Source: Mortierella alpina (Eukaryota; Mortierellomycota; Mortierellomycetes; Mortierellales; Mortierellaceae). Taken from it: a stretch of DNA of 64,000 nucleotides. The position numbers were made by a program, and so were the translations under genes. Within the stretch, counting starts at the first letter, position 1. Every line of letters starts with the position of its first letter. The stretch is taken from positions 1,922,001 to 1,986,000 of the forward strand of contig JANATF010000008.1 in assembly GCA_029449245.1 (NCBI GenBank). Direction: 5' to 3'. Positions 63,633-64,000 of the stretch are shown here, in pieces. The notes under the pieces are model-generated. The model was not told where the DNA came from and made no database searches. It saw only the letters and a list, made by a program, of their open reading frames with translations.

Positions 63633-64000
63633 CTGAGAAAATAAAATAAAAATAGAGGGGGTGGAGCGGGTAAGCATCCTGCTCCAAAGTGGTGTAGTAC
63701 AGACGCTCAGATATATTAATTTGAGACGTGCATGAGCAACGTAATATGCAACATTCTGCACAAGCGACCAGATCTATAATGAGAGCTACTATCATTGCTG
63801 CTGTGATTTCGTGGGATGATGATGGAAAGAATCACTGTGTGGAACTCGCGTGTTTGCTTTTCTTTGGCTTGAGAGAACATCTCCCATCATGTCTTTCAAA
63901 CACGTTTTTTCTTTGTGCGCTGTGATTTGGTAGCACAGACTCATCCACACCCCCTTCTTCAATGCGTCCTCTCAATATAAATGGCGCAGACATGGCAACA
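63633..64000. other. Probable intron of the App1-like gene running off the right edge
   Basis: No upstream App1 coding segment could be found here in a usable phase, so this is most simply the 3' part of an intron. A TATAAAT on the plus strand at about 63976-63982 could belong to another gene, but nothing supports that within the window. Confidence 0.

Noticed and set aside
63633-63795. Upstream Met at 63795 as the App1 start
   Set aside because: The extension is hydrophobic and Cys-rich with no App1 similarity, and a clear acceptor at 63633-63634 marks the exon start.

Overview
This window is nuclear DNA from an intron-rich filamentous fungus. Several gene types point to fungi: a New1/Elf1-type relative of elongation factor 3, Dsk2, App1 and an ear-less AP-1 beta adaptin. 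The combination of dense introns (about 56 reconstructed), a YANK/STK32-type kinase, a Rap-GAP and long Gln/His/Ser-rich tails suggests an early-diverging lineage such as Mortierellomycota or Mucoromycota. That placement is an inference. No operons, CRISPR arrays, rRNA genes or convincing tRNA genes were seen. Gene models were built by joining open frames at splice sites so that conserved protein motifs stay continuous.

Left part (1-19.3 kb). The minus strand carries glycogenin (cut by the left edge) and a New1/Elf1-like ABC ATPase. A decayed pogo/Tigger DNA transposon with recognisable terminal inverted repeats follows, then a 37-bp minisatellite, AP-1 beta adaptin and the Pol III subunit RPC11. 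RPC11 sits head-to-head with ribosomal protein uL1 on the plus strand.

Middle part (19.7-33.5 kb). An STK32-like kinase lies on the minus strand, followed by a 3-kb gap. Guanylate kinase and mitochondrial MutS homologue Msh1 are divergent, with 66 bp between the chosen start codons. Ubiquilin/Dsk2 follows on the plus strand.

Right part (35.2-64 kb). A very large Rap-GAP protein (about 3,250 codons, minus strand) is followed by an M20 peptidase and a CaM-kinase I (both minus) and an extended-SDR oxidoreductase (plus). A mitochondrial RRM protein and an App1-type phosphatidate phosphatase (5' end beyond the right edge) complete the window on the minus strand.

Most genes are housekeeping: glycogen priming, translation, vesicle coats, nucleotide supply, mtDNA repair, protein quality control and lipid or signalling functions. 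I see no metabolic cluster. The most unusual signals are four introns that start with GC instead of GT, the transposon with its own spliceable intron, an open frame continuing past the guanylate kinase stop codon, the repeated NAWD motifs of the glycogenin tail, and the size of the Rap-GAP protein.
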